Shown here in pieces: positions 5,566 to 6,148 of a stretch of 6,148 bases of DNA. The notes beneath the pieces are model-generated. The model did no database searches, had not been told where the DNA came from, and worked only from the letters and a program-made list of their open reading frames with translations. Source of the stretch: Halodesulfurarchaeum sp. (GTDB taxonomy: Archaea; Halobacteriota; Halobacteria; Halobacteriales; Halobacteriaceae); assembly GCA_018334775.1 (NCBI GenBank), contig JAGXLJ010000077.1:1-6148 (forward strand), written 5' to 3'. The translations under genes and the position numbers were made by a program. Position 1 is the stretch's first letter; each line of letters opens with the position of its first letter.

Positions 5566-5721
5566 ATGTCAAGTCAAACTTCACGCGTTGGACGATGTCC
5601 GCACTGTACCGAATCTCTCGGCCAACACGACGTGCTGATCAGTTACGAACGCGGCGGCAGCACCGAATACTACGCAGAGTGTCCGACATGTGAGGCTGTT
5701 GTCCGCCCGGAACAGTCGTGA
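5566..5721 (+). CDS. Small CPxC zinc-binding protein
   Basis: A 51-residue protein, MSSQTSRVGR-CPHC...ECPTC-EAVVRPEQS. Two CPxC pairs (Cys11/Cys14 and Cys39/Cys42) are separated by 24 residues containing DVLISYERGG and TEYYAE, the pattern of a one-domain zinc ribbon. Such small zinc-finger proteins are very common in haloarchaea and often missed by gene callers; the layout resembles the family I remember as DUF7837, but I could not check this. Function is unknown; zinc ribbons of this type may bind nucleic acid or protein partners. The ATG is preceded by GAAGGT, a weak Shine-Dalgarno at best. An upstream direct repeat of GGGCCCCT could be regulatory. Coding status is supported by paired CPxC motifs, absence of rare features and GC-biased third positions. 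Confidence 0.8.
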   Translation: MSSQTSRVGRCPHCTESLGQHDVLISYERGGSTEYYAECPTCEAVVRPEQS

Positions 5722-5723
5722 CC

Positions 5724-5760
5724 GGATTTCCAACCGTGTCGGACTTGTGACCGGAAATCC
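5724..5760. terminator. Possible hairpin between convergent reading frames
   Basis: GGATTTCC (5724-5731) is an exact inverted match to GGAAATCC (5753-5760), with a 21-base spacer, starting three bases after the zinc-protein stop codon. Nine bases, GTGACCGGA, are also directly repeated (5718-5726 and 5747-5755). It could act as a transcript-end structure or mark the breakpoint that truncated the aldo/keto reductase. There is no T-tract, so the terminator call is weak. Confidence 0.3.
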
Positions 5761-5771
5761 CGAACAGGAAT

Positions 5772-5921
5772 GACCCCGAGTTCGATGGCTCGTTCGATGA
5801 TTTCTCTGCTTTCAGCCTCGTCGAGGACCCAGTCGCACCAATCACTCGACCCGAAACTCATACAACCCAATCCGATTCGGCTCACCTGGAGGCCCGTGGT
5901 ACCGAGTGTCGTATATTCCAT
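5772..5921 (-). pseudogene. Aldo/keto reductase, N-terminal fragment only
   Basis: From the ATG at 5919-5921 the minus strand encodes a typical aldo/keto reductase start: MEYTTLGTTGLQVSRIGLGC, then MSFGSSDW, WVLDE and REIIERAIELGV. In intact members this leads into NFFDTA(N/D)xYS, carrying the catalytic Asp and Tyr. Here similarity stops at codon 50 (about 5772), and the frame continues with unrelated residues to a TGA/TAA-type stop near 5670, over the antisense of the zinc-protein gene. The catalytic Asp, Tyr, Lys and His are all downstream of the break and therefore missing, as is nearly all of the TIM barrel (about 270 of 320 residues). The start codon and a weak TATA-like element remain, so it may still be transcribed. 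Loss by deletion or insertion at 5722-5772 is the simplest account. Confidence 0.8.
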
Positions 5922-5950
5922 GCATTGAGGTGGGTGGGGCAGGGCCCTAC

Positions 5951-5959
5951 CTATTTGAG
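5951..5959 (-). promoter_or_regulatory. Weak TATA-like element of the truncated reductase
   Basis: Read on the minus strand this is CTCAAATAG, centred about 34 nt upstream of the reductase ATG. The spacing fits a near-leaderless haloarchaeal promoter, but the sequence is a poor match. A GGGCCC palindrome (5942-5947) sits just inside it. Confidence 0.3.
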
Positions 5960-6018
5960 CCGGGGGCAGTTCGGGGTCCGAGGTGTAACAATCGGCAGTG
6001 CTCCTCGGGCAGGCGACA

Positions 6019-6026
6019 GTTTATTC
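6019..6026 (+). promoter_or_regulatory. Probable TATA box of the right-edge gene
   Basis: GTTTATTC lies about 27 nt upstream of the ATG at 6050. That is the spacing for a leaderless transcript beginning at or just before this ATG and is the reason it is preferred over the in-frame ATG at 6041. Confidence 0.5.
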
Positions 6027-6049
6027 GTCCCCATCCCGTCATGCATATA

Positions 6050-6148
6050 ATGAGCGACTCCCATCCCCCGAAACGAACAGACGAGGGATCGACTGATGAC
6101 TCGGGCTCCGGTTCGGATGGATCGGCTGTCGCCCTGCATTTTGCCAGG
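6050..6148 (+). CDS. 5' part of an unidentified acidic haloarchaeal protein, cut by the window end
   Basis: Thirty-three codons remain open to the last base, starting MSDSHPPKRTDEGSTDD and continuing as a Ser/Gly/Asp-rich, surely disordered segment before AVALHFAR, where a folded domain may begin. There is no family signal in this part, so no function is offered. Base composition and the acidic low-complexity N-terminus are typical of haloarchaeal proteins. Two in-frame ATG codons are possible (6041 and 6050); TATA spacing favours 6050. It is divergent from the truncated aldo/keto reductase, with 128 bp between starts. Confidence 0.6.
   Translation, partial: MSDSHPPKRTDEGSTDDSGSGSDGSAVALHFAR

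Overview
The window looks like the end of a contig from a halophilic archaeon (class Halobacteria). The predicted proteins are strongly acidic, most plausible promoters are TATA elements about 25-35 nt upstream of the start codon with little or no leader, and several parts resemble haloarchaeal families: a class III aminotransferase, a CPxC small zinc-binding protein, a GLGLW-type histidine kinase remnant and the N-terminus of an aldo/keto reductase. The first 15 bases match the 3' end of an Illumina TruSeq read-2 adapter, so the left edge is an untrimmed assembly end and not biology.

Left part (16-3640) is an AT-richer accessory region. It holds a decayed histidine kinase C-terminus on the minus strand (211-538), with an in-frame stop and a frameshift. 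Next comes a large plus-strand gene (583-3306) for a 907-residue secreted, C-terminally membrane-anchored surface protein with two tandem beta-rich repeats near its N-terminus. A non-coding tract follows, carrying reiterated TTCTATTCA/TTCAGCAC motifs and inverted repeats. A near-identical 22-bp motif lies at 97-118 and 3451-3472, in direct orientation on both sides of the surface-protein gene and the kinase remnant. At about 3639-3672 is a hairpin typical of the right end of IS200/IS605 (IS1341/TnpB) elements, without an intact transposase nearby.

Middle part (3878-5218) is a GC-richer, intact class III PLP-dependent aminotransferase of 446 residues with all the expected cofactor motifs, plus an unusual four-cysteine insert. 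A 350-bp non-coding stretch follows.

Right part (5566-6148) contains a 51-residue zinc-binding protein, a convergent aldo/keto reductase fragment that keeps only its first 50 codons, and the start of a further plus-strand gene that runs off the window, apparently with a leaderless promoter.

No operon is evident. The genes are separated by long non-coding stretches, and the two pseudogenes, mobile-element end and repeats describe a region of repeated insertion and decay around an intact surface protein and an intact aminotransferase. I found no CRISPR array, tRNA, rRNA or complete transposon.
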